A stretch of 64,000 bases of DNA from Elusimicrobiaceae bacterium (lineage in GTDB: Bacteria > Elusimicrobiota > Elusimicrobia > Elusimicrobiales > Elusimicrobiaceae). The notes beneath the pieces were generated by a model that searched no databases, was not told the origin of the DNA, and was given only the letters and a program-made list of their open reading frames with translations. Shown piece by piece: positions 25,328-34,197 of the stretch; position 1 is the stretch's first letter, and each line of letters starts with the position of its first letter. Both the position numbers and the translations under genes were made by a program. The stretch lies in contig JAEEMS010000023.1 of NCBI GenBank assembly GCA_016283355.1, forward strand, positions 1 to 64,000, given 5' to 3'.

Positions 25328-26608
25328 ATGGGTATTTTGTTATTAGTGCTTACCAACTTGGCTTTTCCGTTTGCTGCACTGGGGGTTGTGGGGGGATTTT
25401 TCTTTTCCGCACGGCGAAATCTTTTGAAAAATCTGTGGGCAGAACTAAAGGAACGTTTTGGTCTCGAAGCTGCCGGGCAGTTCCCCAAAGGGGCGGTATG
25501 GCTGCATTGTGCCAGCGTAGGGGAAGTTTCCTCTATGAAGGAAACCATCAGCCGTTTGAAGGATTTTTACAAACGGCCCATTTTAGTAACCACTACCACT
25601 CAGGCCGGCAAACAAACCGCCTTAAAAAACCCTGTCATCGATGCCGCTGCATTGGTCCCGCTGGATTTCTACCCATCCTGTAAACGTTTTTTGCGTATTG
25701 CACAACCTTACCGCTTGTTTTTGGTAGAACGGGAGATTTGGCCCAATTTATTGGAAAGTGCCTTCCAAGCGGGAGTACCGACTGCTCTCCTCAACGGCCG
25801 TATCTCAAGAAAATCAACCAGGGCCTACAGCTGGGTCCGGCCGTTATTCAAACGCGTGTTAGGGCATCTGCAGTTTGCCGCGCTCCAAACCCGGGAAGAC
25901 AAAGCCCGCTATAAATGTTTGGGGATGCCCACCCGCAAGCTCTTTGTGTGCGGCAACGTGAAATATGACTCACTATCGGACAAACCGCCTCATTTGGATA
26001 AAGTTTACCGCTGGCTCAAAGAGTTGGGATGGGAACAAAAGATGATTTTTGTGTTGGGCAGCACCCACCCGCAAGAAGAAGAACTGCTACTGCGCACCGC
26101 GCCGGATATCCTTCGTACAGGGACCAAAATTATTTTTGCTCCGCGCCATCTGGAACGGATGGCGGAAATTGAAAACAATCTGCAACGCAGCGGTTTACAT
26201 TATGCGCGGGCCAGCCGCGAACCTTTTGATAAAAATACAGACATTTTATGCGTAGACGAAATGGGAATGTTATCTTCTGTCTATGCCTGTGCAACCTTAT
26301 GCTTTGTTGGCGGCTCGATTGCGCCGCGCGGCGCACACAATTTATTGGAACCGGCTATTTTGTCTAAAACGGTTCTGTTTGGGAAATATTTTTACAATAC
26401 ACCAATCACGGCCCACGCTTTATTGGAAGAGGGGGGCGGCGTCCTGGTAGATGAAGGAAATTTTAAAGCAAAAGTGCTTCATTTACTGGCCGACAAGGCC
26501 CAACTGGAAAACATGTCTGCTAAAGCGCGGGCTACAGCACTGAGTTTTCTAGGTGCTACAAACCAAATTATGGAAGTGGTAAAACATGACGAACAACGAA
26601 ACACCTAA
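25328..26608 (+). CDS. waaA: 3-deoxy-D-manno-octulosonic acid (Kdo) transferase
   Basis: A 426-aa GT30-family enzyme that transfers Kdo from CMP-Kdo to lipid A precursor at the cytoplasmic face of the inner membrane. It has an N-terminal membrane anchor, the acceptor-domain motif ASVGEVSSM with the catalytic Glu, LVEREIWPNLL, and the C-terminal GGSIAPRGAHNLLEPA nucleotide-sugar motif. Its presence shows an LPS- or lipooligosaccharide-type outer membrane. The GT9 gene overlaps its end by 23 bp. Confidence 0.93.
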   Translation: MGILLLVLTNLAFPFAALGVVGGFFFSARRNLLKNLWAELKERFGLEAAGQFPKGAVWLHCASVGEVSSMKETISRLKDFYKRPILVTTTTQAGKQTALKNPVIDAAALVPLDFYPSCKRFLRIAQPYRLFLVEREIWPNLLESAFQAGVPTALLNGRISRKSTRAYSWVRPLFKRVLGHLQFAALQTREDKARYKCLGMPTRKLFVCGNVKYDSLSDKPPHLDKVYRWLKELGWEQKMIFVLGSTHPQEEELLLRTAPDILRTGTKIIFAPRHLERMAEIENNLQRSGLHYARASREPFDKNTDILCVDEMGMLSSVYACATLCFVGGSIAPRGAHNLLEPAILSKTVLFGKYFYNTPITAHALLEEGGGVLVDEGNFKAKVLHLLADKAQLENMSAKARATALSFLGATNQIMEVVKHDEQRNT

Positions 26609-28109
26609 AATTTTGGTGGTACGATTATCTTCTTTAGGGGATATCGTTCTATCTTCACCCGTATACAAAAATATCAAAGCCAAATGGCCCCATTCGCACA
26701 TTACGCTGATGGTAAAACCGGCTTTCAAACATGTGCTGGCCGGTCATCCGGATATTGATGAAATTTTAATAGCCAAAAAGGGGATTTTTGCCAATATTCG
26801 TCAGATCCGTGCGGGGCATTACACACACTATTTAGATTTGCACGCCACTTTTAAAAGTATGGTAATGGGATTTTTCAGCCGTATCCCCAACCGCGTACGC
26901 TACGAGAAAAATGCGTTAGAACGCCGTCTGTTGGTACGTTTTCACAAAACTTCTCCCGTTTTGGAACGCCATACGCTTGATAAATATTTAGAAGCACTCA
27001 AAGCGTGGAATATTGATATTAAATACAAAACACCCCAATTGGGAGATTGGGCTTATAAAAATGACAGTTTAGGAAAAAAGGTAAACAAAATTGGAATCTT
27101 CCAAACTTCCTTCATCGGCGACAGTGTGCTGACCACTCCGCTCATACACAAAACAGCCAAATTATTCCCGGAAGCAAAAATTGTTGTCATTACCCGCCCT
27201 CAAACCGAAGATATTTTTAAACCGCTCAAAGACGTAGATGAAATTATTTTGAACGACAAACGCGGTTGGAATAAAATTGCCGGAGTATGGAAAACAGCCC
27301 GTGCTATCAAAAAATCCGGCATCGATATTTTGTTGGTACCGCACCGCAGTTTCCGCAGCGCATTGATTGCTTGGCTCTCCGGAGTACCGGTGCGCATCGG
27401 GTTCTCCTCCAGCGAAGGATGGTTCTTTTATACAAAAACTGTTCCGTTTTCTTGGATGATTCACGATGCCGAACGGAATTTGTCTCTCTTACAAGGAATT
27501 GTAAAAGAACAATTTACAGCAGAAAAATTACAAATGGACTATGCCTCTTCCGCAGAAGAAAATGTGGAGCGGCTTATGAATGATTTTAACTTAAAAGGTA
27601 AAACACTCGTTGGCATACATCCGGGTAGTGCTTGGCCCACCAAATGTTGGCCAATGGATTACTACGTGGAACTTATCAGCCGCTTGCAAGAAGAATTGGG
27701 GGTACAAGTCGTGCTAATTGGCGGAGGACGCCAAGATACGGATGCCGGTGAAAAAATTTGCCAACTCGCCAAAGGTCATGCGGCCAGCTTGTGCGGAAAA
27801 ACCAGTTTGGCCGACTTGATGGCCCTGATGGGACATTTTAAATTATTTATCACCAACGATTCCGGCCCCATGCACATTGCCACGGCTTTTAACGTACCCA
27901 CCCTGGCAATTTTCGGCCCTACCACACGCGAATTAGGATTTTTCCCTTATGGGGAAGGACACCGTGTTGTGGAAGTGAAAAATTTACCGTGCCGTCCTTG
28001 TGCGTTACACGGCGGGAAAAAATGCCCGTTGGGGCATTTTAAATGCATGAAGGACATTTCGGTAGAAGAAGTGTTTATGAATGCAAAACAAATGTTACAA
28101 AGTAAATAG
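26586..28109 (+). CDS. GT9 glycosyltransferase (heptosyltransferase-like) with duplicated N-terminal domain
   Basis: 507 residues, compared with about 350 for usual heptosyltransferases. Two GT9 N-terminal motifs are present: KILVVRLSSLGDIVLSSPV near residue 8, and KIGIFQTSFIGDSVLTTPL near residue 167. Only the second is followed by a complete C-terminal domain (VGIHPGSAWPTKCWP, then ITNDSGPMHIATAF). So a stand-alone acceptor-type Rossmann half is fused in front of a complete enzyme. It follows waaA in the same operon, so a core-oligosaccharide role is likely. Confidence 0.85.
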   Translation: MTNNETPKILVVRLSSLGDIVLSSPVYKNIKAKWPHSHITLMVKPAFKHVLAGHPDIDEILIAKKGIFANIRQIRAGHYTHYLDLHATFKSMVMGFFSRIPNRVRYEKNALERRLLVRFHKTSPVLERHTLDKYLEALKAWNIDIKYKTPQLGDWAYKNDSLGKKVNKIGIFQTSFIGDSVLTTPLIHKTAKLFPEAKIVVITRPQTEDIFKPLKDVDEIILNDKRGWNKIAGVWKTARAIKKSGIDILLVPHRSFRSALIAWLSGVPVRIGFSSSEGWFFYTKTVPFSWMIHDAERNLSLLQGIVKEQFTAEKLQMDYASSAEENVERLMNDFNLKGKTLVGIHPGSAWPTKCWPMDYYVELISRLQEELGVQVVLIGGGRQDTDAGEKICQLAKGHAASLCGKTSLADLMALMGHFKLFITNDSGPMHIATAFNVPTLAIFGPTTRELGFFPYGEGHRVVEVKNLPCRPCALHGGKKCPLGHFKCMKDISVEEVFMNAKQMLQSK

Positions 28110-28130
28110 ATCCGCTTAAAACATCTTACT

Positions 28131-28166
28131 AAAAAAATCCCCGTAAAACTATACGGGGATTTTTTA
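28131..28166 (+). terminator. Terminator after the waaA-GT9 operon (bidirectional)
   Basis: AAAAATCCCCGTA/TACGGGGATTTTT hairpin between convergent genes. Confidence 0.88.
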
Positions 28167-28180
28167 TTGTAAAAAGCATT

Positions 28181-28645
28181 TTATAAATCTTCAAAATTAA
28201 AATCTGCTTTTTCATCCAAAGCATCAATTGTTGCCTGAAACAGTTTTTTTACTTCCGGCAATTTTTCCAACGCAATCCAAATTCCCTTCTTGGTAAAACC
28301 CTTTGTTTCTTCCCATTGCCGCAAATCCAATCCGCGCGCCCCGCGAAAGGTAGAAACAGAAGCCACAATACAAATCCCGGCACGTTTGGCAAATTTACCG
28401 ATCACACCGTCCGGTTGGTCTCCATCCGGTAACGCTAAAATTTTCGGAGCCATTGCCGCAACAATTTCCGGAGTCATGGTTACCCCATCCCGCGTAGCTC
28501 CGGCAAAACCATCCGTATTTAAATACCGTCGAACCGATACGTAACGGTATCCGTGATAAGCATCGATTGAAAAACGAATGGATTCTTTTTCCGTCAAAAT
28601 AATTTCCCCAATGTCGCGAAGCAAGGTAAAACTGCTTTCAAACAT
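28181..28645 (-). CDS. Protein with two PC4-like ssDNA-binding domains
   Basis: A 154-aa protein whose two halves each resemble the transcriptional coactivator PC4/YdbC fold. The second copy, CIVASVSTFRGARGLDLRQW followed by TKKGIWIALEKLPEVKKLF, matches the PC4 pattern of a beta-meander with RxW then a helix. The first copy (IRFSIDAYHGYRYVSVRRYL... GVTMTPEIVAAM) matches more loosely. PC4 proteins normally dimerise to bind single-stranded DNA; a tandem would be a built-in dimer. Strong SD (CAGGAGGGG). Confidence 0.72.
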   Translation of the reverse strand: MFESSFTLLRDIGEIILTEKESIRFSIDAYHGYRYVSVRRYLNTDGFAGATRDGVTMTPEIVAAMAPKILALPDGDQPDGVIGKFAKRAGICIVASVSTFRGARGLDLRQWEETKGFTKKGIWIALEKLPEVKKLFQATIDALDEKADFNFEDL

Positions 28646-28765
28646 AAAACCCCTCCTGTACCAAATCGCCTAAAATATGATATGATACCTTTAGTATATT
28701 GTAAAGATTGGAAGTTGGAAAATCAAGTATTTTTTAATTGAGATTTATTTTTATAGTACATTTAT

Positions 28766-31087
28766 ATGACTGAATCTGTTTCCCTGGTGGGCAAAGAAAT
28801 ATCCGGATGCACGATCCTTCAAAAAGTAGCCGAAGGTGGCATGGGTGCAGTTTATAAAGCACGCCACAAAGCACTCAACCGTATCGTCTGCGTAAAAGTG
28901 CTCAGTCCGTCGCTCGCCAACGATAAAAAAGCCGTAGAACTCTTCCTTACCGAAGCGCGCGCCATTGCGGAATTGGACCATCCCAACATCGTCAACGTAT
29001 ACAACGTGGGAAGAGAACAAGGGTACTATTTTATCGTAATGTCCTATATTGAAGGACAAACACTTTCTCAAATTATCAAGAAACACAAACAACTGCCCAT
29101 CGGTATTATTTTAGGATTATTTGAAGGCGTTCTATCCGGGCTGGATGCAGCGCACAGCAAAGGCATTATTCACAGGGATATTAAACCCTCTAATATTTTA
29201 ATTACGCAAGAAGGGCAACCCAAAATTGTAGATTTCGGTATTGCAAAAAAAATAGGGAAAGATAAAACAACTACCAAAACGACCGAATTAGCCGGAACAG
29301 CTTATTTTATCGCACCGGAACAAGCTCTTGGAAAAGATTTGGATACGCGGGCCGATTTATACTCCGTAGGGGCCAGCTTATTCTACGTTTTAACGGGGCG
29401 GTTTCCTTATTCCGGACGTAATACCATTGAAATCATTCAAAAGCATATCAATGACCCCGTACCCGATCCGGCTATCTATCGGCAAGATATACCACCATGG
29501 CTTTCTCGCGCCGTTCAGCGTTTAATGGCCAAACAGCCCGATGATCGTTTTCAAACCGCAAAAGAAGCATTTTTGTTCTTTCAACGTATGCGGGCGGAAG
29601 AACAACGCAAAATCAAAGAATCCGATGGAGAAAAAATAGTCAATTTATCCGAAGAAGGACCGTTGCGCTTGGTTAAGGATGAAGTATTCAATACTACCAC
29701 CTCCATTAAAATGGAACGTGCGTTTCAAAAACAACAGCCGGCCGCTAAAGTGCAAAGAACTTCCGCTTTACCTCCTTTAGTACAGGGCAATACGGTAAAA
29801 GAACAACGAAAAAAAGTATGGTCGCAAGCCAATTCAATGCCGGGGTTACCGACTACGGATAAAGCAAAAACAGCCAAAATTTACCAGGCAAAGGCCGCTC
29901 CTCAACTATACAAAGTACGAAAATTGGCAGATACAACCATCCGTTTTTTAATGAAATTATGTGTGTTACCGTTGCTGTTGGGAATCATCGTCGCAGGAAT
30001 CGTATTTTTGTTTCACTCTTGGGGAAAAGTTGCCTCTGTGCATACCGTTTCCGGCGTAGGGCTTGGACAAAACTTAATTAATTCACTGTTTTCTCAACCC
30101 TATGCACCCAGTCAATTTCACTGGATGTTGCTGAGCTTAACTTCTCTCTTGGTGGTATGGTTGTTAAATCGGGTAAAAAGTTACTCCCACTCTATCACGT
30201 TTATTGTTCTGACGGCAGTTGTGGCTTATTTGGCAGGTTTATGTGCGCCGCAAATACCGCTTTTACATGTATCTTCCGTTACGCGCTACATTTTCTCACC
30301 GGAGTATAATCTTGCATACCTTTTGCTCGCGCTACTGGGATCCCTCGTCTTATGTTTTACCATCAACCGTTCTATGGGGCAGGGTGTTTTGGGAGCTACA
30401 CTTGTGGTGGCTACACTTGTACTTACTTATTTTTCAACCCGCTTTTCTATTCCACCCACCACGTTGCGCCCTGTGGCTTTATTTCCCTTCCTGGGAATGG
30501 CCTTGGGATTAGGAGCCATATCCTTCTTTGTAACCGCTCAAAAAAAAGACAGCGCGCTCGGACCGGCATTGTTCCTTTTGGGGGGCGTAGCGTGTTTGTG
30601 GATTTACGGAGTATCCGGTATTCAAGAAACTACACTTACTACGCTCACCACGCTTACCCAAAAAGTGAACATTAAGCAAATTGCACCTCCAACGGATGTT
30701 CAGCAAGCCGCTCAGGAAGAAAAAAGATATAACATTAATTCGAAGCGGGAATTATTTGCCCCTAAAAACTCAACCAATGAACTCACCCACTTGTCGGAGG
30801 ATGATTCCGCCAAACGTATTGAACGGGAAATCATTCGTGTTACAGGGGGACAGGCGTTCAACGAACGGTCTCTTGCTCTTTTTACCCATTTTCTTACAAC
30901 CTATTATAAAGGGGGCTATTCCCCGATGAAGTACAAAGTTTGGTTGTATACAATGGGGCTTCCCTTTGATAATTTTAACCGCAATGCCCAAACAAATGAT
31001 GTCTATTCCTTGTTATTAATCATTTTATTTGCATGCTCGGTGGGTTCTTGTATTGGCACGATTGTATTGAGGGAAAAATATGAGTAG
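28766..31087 (+). CDS. Ser/Thr protein kinase with multi-helix membrane domain
   Basis: A 773-aa protein. Residues ~10-275 are a Hanks-type kinase: GGMGAVYKAR (P-loop), VCVKVL Lys, HRDIKPSNIL catalytic loop, VDFGIA for DFG, and TAYFIAPEQ for APE. A linker leads to about eight membrane helices from residue ~390, with an extra soluble loop before the last one. PASTA domains are absent, so the signal sensed is unknown. A TATAGT box ends 8 nt before the ATG with no SD. The phosphatase gene overlaps its end by 8 bp. Confidence 0.9.
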   Translation: MTESVSLVGKEISGCTILQKVAEGGMGAVYKARHKALNRIVCVKVLSPSLANDKKAVELFLTEARAIAELDHPNIVNVYNVGREQGYYFIVMSYIEGQTLSQIIKKHKQLPIGIILGLFEGVLSGLDAAHSKGIIHRDIKPSNILITQEGQPKIVDFGIAKKIGKDKTTTKTTELAGTAYFIAPEQALGKDLDTRADLYSVGASLFYVLTGRFPYSGRNTIEIIQKHINDPVPDPAIYRQDIPPWLSRAVQRLMAKQPDDRFQTAKEAFLFFQRMRAEEQRKIKESDGEKIVNLSEEGPLRLVKDEVFNTTTSIKMERAFQKQQPAAKVQRTSALPPLVQGNTVKEQRKKVWSQANSMPGLPTTDKAKTAKIYQAKAAPQLYKVRKLADTTIRFLMKLCVLPLLLGIIVAGIVFLFHSWGKVASVHTVSGVGLGQNLINSLFSQPYAPSQFHWMLLSLTSLLVVWLLNRVKSYSHSITFIVLTAVVAYLAGLCAPQIPLLHVSSVTRYIFSPEYNLAYLLLALLGSLVLCFTINRSMGQGVLGATLVVATLVLTYFSTRFSIPPTTLRPVALFPFLGMALGLGAISFFVTAQKKDSALGPALFLLGGVACLWIYGVSGIQETTLTTLTTLTQKVNIKQIAPPTDVQQAAQEEKRYNINSKRELFAPKNSTNELTHLSEDDSAKRIEREIIRVTGGQAFNERSLALFTHFLTTYYKGGYSPMKYKVWLYTMGLPFDNFNRNAQTNDVYSLLLIILFACSVGSCIGTIVLREKYE

Positions 31088-31901
31088 CTTCGATATTGAA
31101 TTTGCTGCCGTTACCGAAATTGGCAAAATTCGAGAAAAAAATGAGGATAACGTTCTCATTTCTTCCGATTTAAGCTTGGGAGTGGTAGCCGACGGAATGG
31201 GCGGCCACAGTGCCGGCGAAATTGCCAGTAATATTGCCTCCTTGGTATTGGCCGAAACGATTCGGAAGATTAATCACCAACAACTAAATATTCCGCCCTC
31301 TTTTTTGCCCAAATTAGATCTCTCTTCCCGCAAATTATTATTAGCGGCCAATTTAGCCAATGAAGCTATTTTTTCTACTGCCCAAACTTCCACCATTTAC
31401 AAAATGATGGGAACCACTATGACCGGCGTTTTATTGGAAGGAGATATAGCCACCATTGTACATGTAGGGGATTCCCGTCTTTATTTGCAACGTGATAATA
31501 AGTTTACCCAAATTACTACGGATCATTCATTAGCAATGGAACATGTACGTAGGGGATTGCTTACCAAAGAGGAAGCTAATCATTCCCGTATCCAAAATGT
31601 ACTCACGCGGGCCATGGGTATCAAACGAAATATTGAATTTGATTTGCTGCGCTTTCCTATTCAAGCAAACGATACGTTGCTTCTTTGTTCCGACGGCTTG
31701 TATAAGGGTTTGAATGATAGCCAAATGGCTCAAATTCTACAACAAGGCCACCAAACACCATTGGTCCGATTGTGCAAACAATTGGTACGTTGCGCCAACG
31801 ACAATGATGGACAAGACAACATTTCCACTGTTTTGATTAAAATTTTACCACCTCGTAAAATTTCATTAAAACAACGTCTGAAAAAATTATTTTCCTTCTA
31901 A
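31080..31901 (+). CDS. PP2C-family Ser/Thr phosphatase
   Basis: A 273-aa PPM phosphatase with the metal-binding motifs KNEDN (EKNEDNV), VVADGMGGHSAGEIAS, VGDSRLYLQ, LCSDGLYKGL and DGQDNIS, so it should be active. It most likely reverses phosphorylation by the adjacent kinase, the usual kinase/phosphatase pairing. The start lies inside the kinase gene, giving translational coupling. It is followed, after a promoter, by groESL. Confidence 0.92.
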   Translation: MSSFDIEFAAVTEIGKIREKNEDNVLISSDLSLGVVADGMGGHSAGEIASNIASLVLAETIRKINHQQLNIPPSFLPKLDLSSRKLLLAANLANEAIFSTAQTSTIYKMMGTTMTGVLLEGDIATIVHVGDSRLYLQRDNKFTQITTDHSLAMEHVRRGLLTKEEANHSRIQNVLTRAMGIKRNIEFDLLRFPIQANDTLLLCSDGLYKGLNDSQMAQILQQGHQTPLVRLCKQLVRCANDNDGQDNISTVLIKILPPRKISLKQRLKKLFSF

Positions 31902-31947
31902 TACGCATATTCTCTCCGCCCACTTTCTTAGCAATCAAAGCAAGAGG

Positions 31948-31976
31948 TTGACAATTTTAATCTAAAATGCTAAATT
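31948..31976 (+). promoter_or_regulatory. Sigma-70-type promoter of groESL
   Basis: TTGACA (31948-31953), a 17-nt spacer, then TAAATT (31971-31976). It overlaps the left arm of the CIRCE-like operator. Confidence 0.8.
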
Positions 31977-32001
31977 AGCATTAAGCTTAAGTGAGTGCTA
32001 A
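31975..32001 (+). promoter_or_regulatory. CIRCE-like operator (HrcA site)
   Basis: TTAGCATTA, nine bases, then GAGTGCTAA. This matches the CIRCE consensus TTAGCACTC-N9-GAGTGCTAA with a perfect right arm and 7 of 9 in the left arm. The position at the start point of groESL fits repression by HrcA and heat-shock release. No hrcA lies in this window. Confidence 0.82.
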
Positions 32002-32043
32002 AAACACCGCCAGGCAATTTTATTATTTTACAAGGAGTGAACT

Positions 32044-32337
32044 ATGGCTGATGCAAAAATTAAACCATTGGGCGACCGTGTAATCGTGAAACCCATTGAA
32101 AGAGAAACTATGAAAGGGGGAATCATCATTCCCGATACCGCCAAAGAAAAACCGATGGAGGGGGAAGTGATCGCCGTAGGACCCGGGAAATTATCCGACA
32201 AAGGCGAACGTGGTGCAATGGAAGTTAAAAAAGGGGACCGTGTCCTTTACGGTAAATATTCCGGTACGGAAGTAAAACTGGACGATCAAACCTATTTAAT
32301 CATCCACCAAGATGAAATCTTGGGGATTTTGGGGTAA
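32044..32337 (+). CDS. groES: Co-chaperonin GroES
   Basis: A 97-aa GroES with the start IKPLGDRVIVKP, the mobile loop GGIIIPDTAKEKP and a conserved YGKYSGTEVKLDDQTYLII end. It caps the GroEL ring during protein folding. SD AAGGAG is well placed. It is the first gene of the groESL operon behind a CIRCE-like operator. Confidence 0.97.
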   Translation: MADAKIKPLGDRVIVKPIERETMKGGIIIPDTAKEKPMEGEVIAVGPGKLSDKGERGAMEVKKGDRVLYGKYSGTEVKLDDQTYLIIHQDEILGILG

Positions 32338-32352
32338 AAGAAGGAGATTATT

Positions 32353-33990
32353 ATGGCAAAACAAATTATTTATGGTGATGAAGCCCGTGCTAAAATGCGC
32401 ACAGGCATCGAAAAAGTAGCGAATGCAGTTAAAGTAACCTTGGGGCCGAAAGGCAGAAGCGTTGTATTGGAAAAGAAATTCGGATCTCCTCTTATCATTG
32501 ATGATGGCGTAACCATTGCCAAAGATATTGAGCTGGAAGATAAATTTGAAAATATGGGTGCCCAACTCATCCGTGAAGTGGCCTCCAAAACCAATGATGT
32601 GGCCGGGGACGGTACAACTACCGCAACTGTATTGGCCAATGCCATGCTGACCGAAGGTATCAAAAATATCACTGCCGGGGCCAATCCGACGCTTGTAAAA
32701 AAAGGGATTGAAATGGCCGTCGAAACCACAAAAGAAGCTCTCAATAAAATGCATAAGCCGGTCAAGACCAAAGAAGAGAAAGCCCAAATTGCCACCATTT
32801 CTTCCAATGATCGCGAAATCGGCAATATGATTGCTGAGGCCATTGAAAAAGTAGGGGCTGAGGGGGTTATCACGGTAGAAGAGGGGAAAACCGCCACCAC
32901 GCAACTTGATATTGTGGAAGGGATGCAGTTTGACCGCGGTTATATTTCACCTTATTTTGTAACCGATTCCGAACGTATGGAATGTGTGTTGGAAAATCCG
33001 TACCTCATCATTACAGACAAAAAGATTTCTTCGATGAATGAACTTTTACCCGTGTTGGAAAAGATTGTTCAAAGCGGTAAACAGTTTTTGATCATCGCCG
33101 AAGATGTAGATGGCGAAGCGTTGGCTACGTTGGTAGTTAATAAATTGCGCGGCACTTTAAAAGGATGCGCTGTAAAAGCTCCGGGATTTGGGGATAGACG
33201 CAAAGAAATGCTCGAAGATATTGCCATTCTAACTGGAGGGGATGTCCTTTCGGAAGAAAGAGGAATTAAACTTGATAAAGCAGAACTTGCCATGCTCGGT
33301 CAATGTGCTCGCGTAGTGATTGACAAAGAAAATACTACTATCGTCAGCGGAAAAGGTTCCAAAGAAGCCATTGCCGCCCGGGCTAACCAAATCCGCGCTC
33401 AGGTAGAAAATTCTAAGAGTGAATACGACAAAGAAAAATTGCAAGAACGCTTGGCAAAACTTTCCGGCGGGGTAGCTGTAATCAGCGTAGGTGCCGCTAC
33501 CGAAACAGAACTCAAAGCCAAAAAAGCCAAGGTAGAAGATGCCAAAAATGCTACCAAAGCCGGGGTGGAAGAAGGTCTCGTTCCCGGCGGTGGTGTAGCA
33601 TTGGCCCGCTGTCAAAAAGCTTTGGAAGCTTTAAAAGAAGAAAATGAAGACATCCGCACCGGGATTAATATCGTGCGCAAAGCGCTCACAGCTCCTCTTA
33701 AACAGATTGCCATTAATGCCGGCTTGGATGGTGCTGTCGTAGTAGACAAGGTACTGGGCATGAAAGGTATCGCGGACGGATACGATGCAGATAAAAATGA
33801 ATACTGCGATCTGCTCAAAGCCGGCGTGGTAGACCCGGCCAAAGTAGTCCGTACCGCACTCGAAAATGCCGCTTCTATCACGGGCACTGTACTACTTACC
33901 GAAACGTTAGTAGCAGACGCTCCCGAAAAAGAACACAATCACGCCCCGGCCGGTATGCCCGGAATGGGGGGAATGGGCGGTATGATGTAA
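32353..33990 (+). CDS. groEL: Chaperonin GroEL
   Basis: A 545-aa chaperonin: [24 protein letters not shown]-binding [15 protein letters not shown], the equatorial [16 protein letters not shown], and a Gly-Met-rich tail ([12 protein letters not shown]). It has full length and no anomalies. 15 bp separate it from groES, with AAGGAG as SD. It is a good phylogenetic marker for identifying the host lineage. Confidence 0.98.
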   Translation: MAKQIIYGDEARAKMRTGIEKVANAVKVTLGPKGRSVVLEKKFGSPLIIDDGVTIAKDIELEDKFENMGAQLIREVASKTNDVAGDGTTTATVLANAMLTEGIKNITAGANPTLVKKGIEMAVETTKEALNKMHKPVKTKEEKAQIATISSNDREIGNMIAEAIEKVGAEGVITVEEGKTATTQLDIVEGMQFDRGYISPYFVTDSERMECVLENPYLIITDKKISSMNELLPVLEKIVQSGKQFLIIAEDVDGEALATLVVNKLRGTLKGCAVKAPGFGDRRKEMLEDIAILTGGDVLSEERGIKLDKAELAMLGQCARVVIDKENTTIVSGKGSKEAIAARANQIRAQVENSKSEYDKEKLQERLAKLSGGVAVISVGAATETELKAKKAKVEDAKNATKAGVEEGLVPGGGVALARCQKALEALKEENEDIRTGINIVRKALTAPLKQIAINAGLDGAVVVDKVLGMKGIADGYDADKNEYCDLLKAGVVDPAKVVRTALENAASITGTVLLTETLVADAPEKEHNHAPAGMPGMGGMGGMM

Positions 33991-34018
33991 GGTAGTACCT
34001 GCTACATCTCACAATATG

Positions 34019-34044
34019 ATCCCCCGGCTACGCCGGGGGATTTT
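34019..34044 (+). terminator. groESL terminator
   Basis: ATCCCCCGGC TACG GCCGGGGGAT-type stem followed by TTTTAAT, 27 nt after the groEL stop. Confidence 0.85.
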
Positions 34045-34075
34045 AATAATATAGTATAAAAGGCCTAGATAAATA

Positions 34076-34165
34076 TAGGACTTTTGGTCCCAAAAATATA
34101 GGACTTTTGGTCCCACCAAAATAGGTCTTTTGGCCCTACAAATTTTACAATTAATAAGCTATTCT
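34076..34165 (+). promoter_or_regulatory. Secreted-protein regulatory element, array C, with putative promoter
   Basis: Three direct repeats begin at 34076, 34099 and 34122, exactly 23 bp apart: TAGGACTTTTGGTCCC twice, then TAGGTCTTTTGGCCCT. A partial match (AGGCCTAG) lies further upstream. A weak promoter follows at the same spacing as in array D: position 34137 for -35 (TACAAA), 17 nt, then TATTCT at 34160-34165. Confidence 0.75.
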
Positions 34166-34197
34166 ATTATTAATATCATACTAACGGTGGGGCAAGT

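Noticed and set aside
32296-32904. Long antisense ORFs across groEL
   Set aside because: Gly/Phe-rich shadow of the chaperonin; typical codon-bias artefact.
34076-34137. Possible CRISPR array (repeats every 23 bp)
   Set aside because: Only three copies, degenerate, and the 'spacers' are ~7 bp. The same element occurs at four promoters, so it is regulatory.
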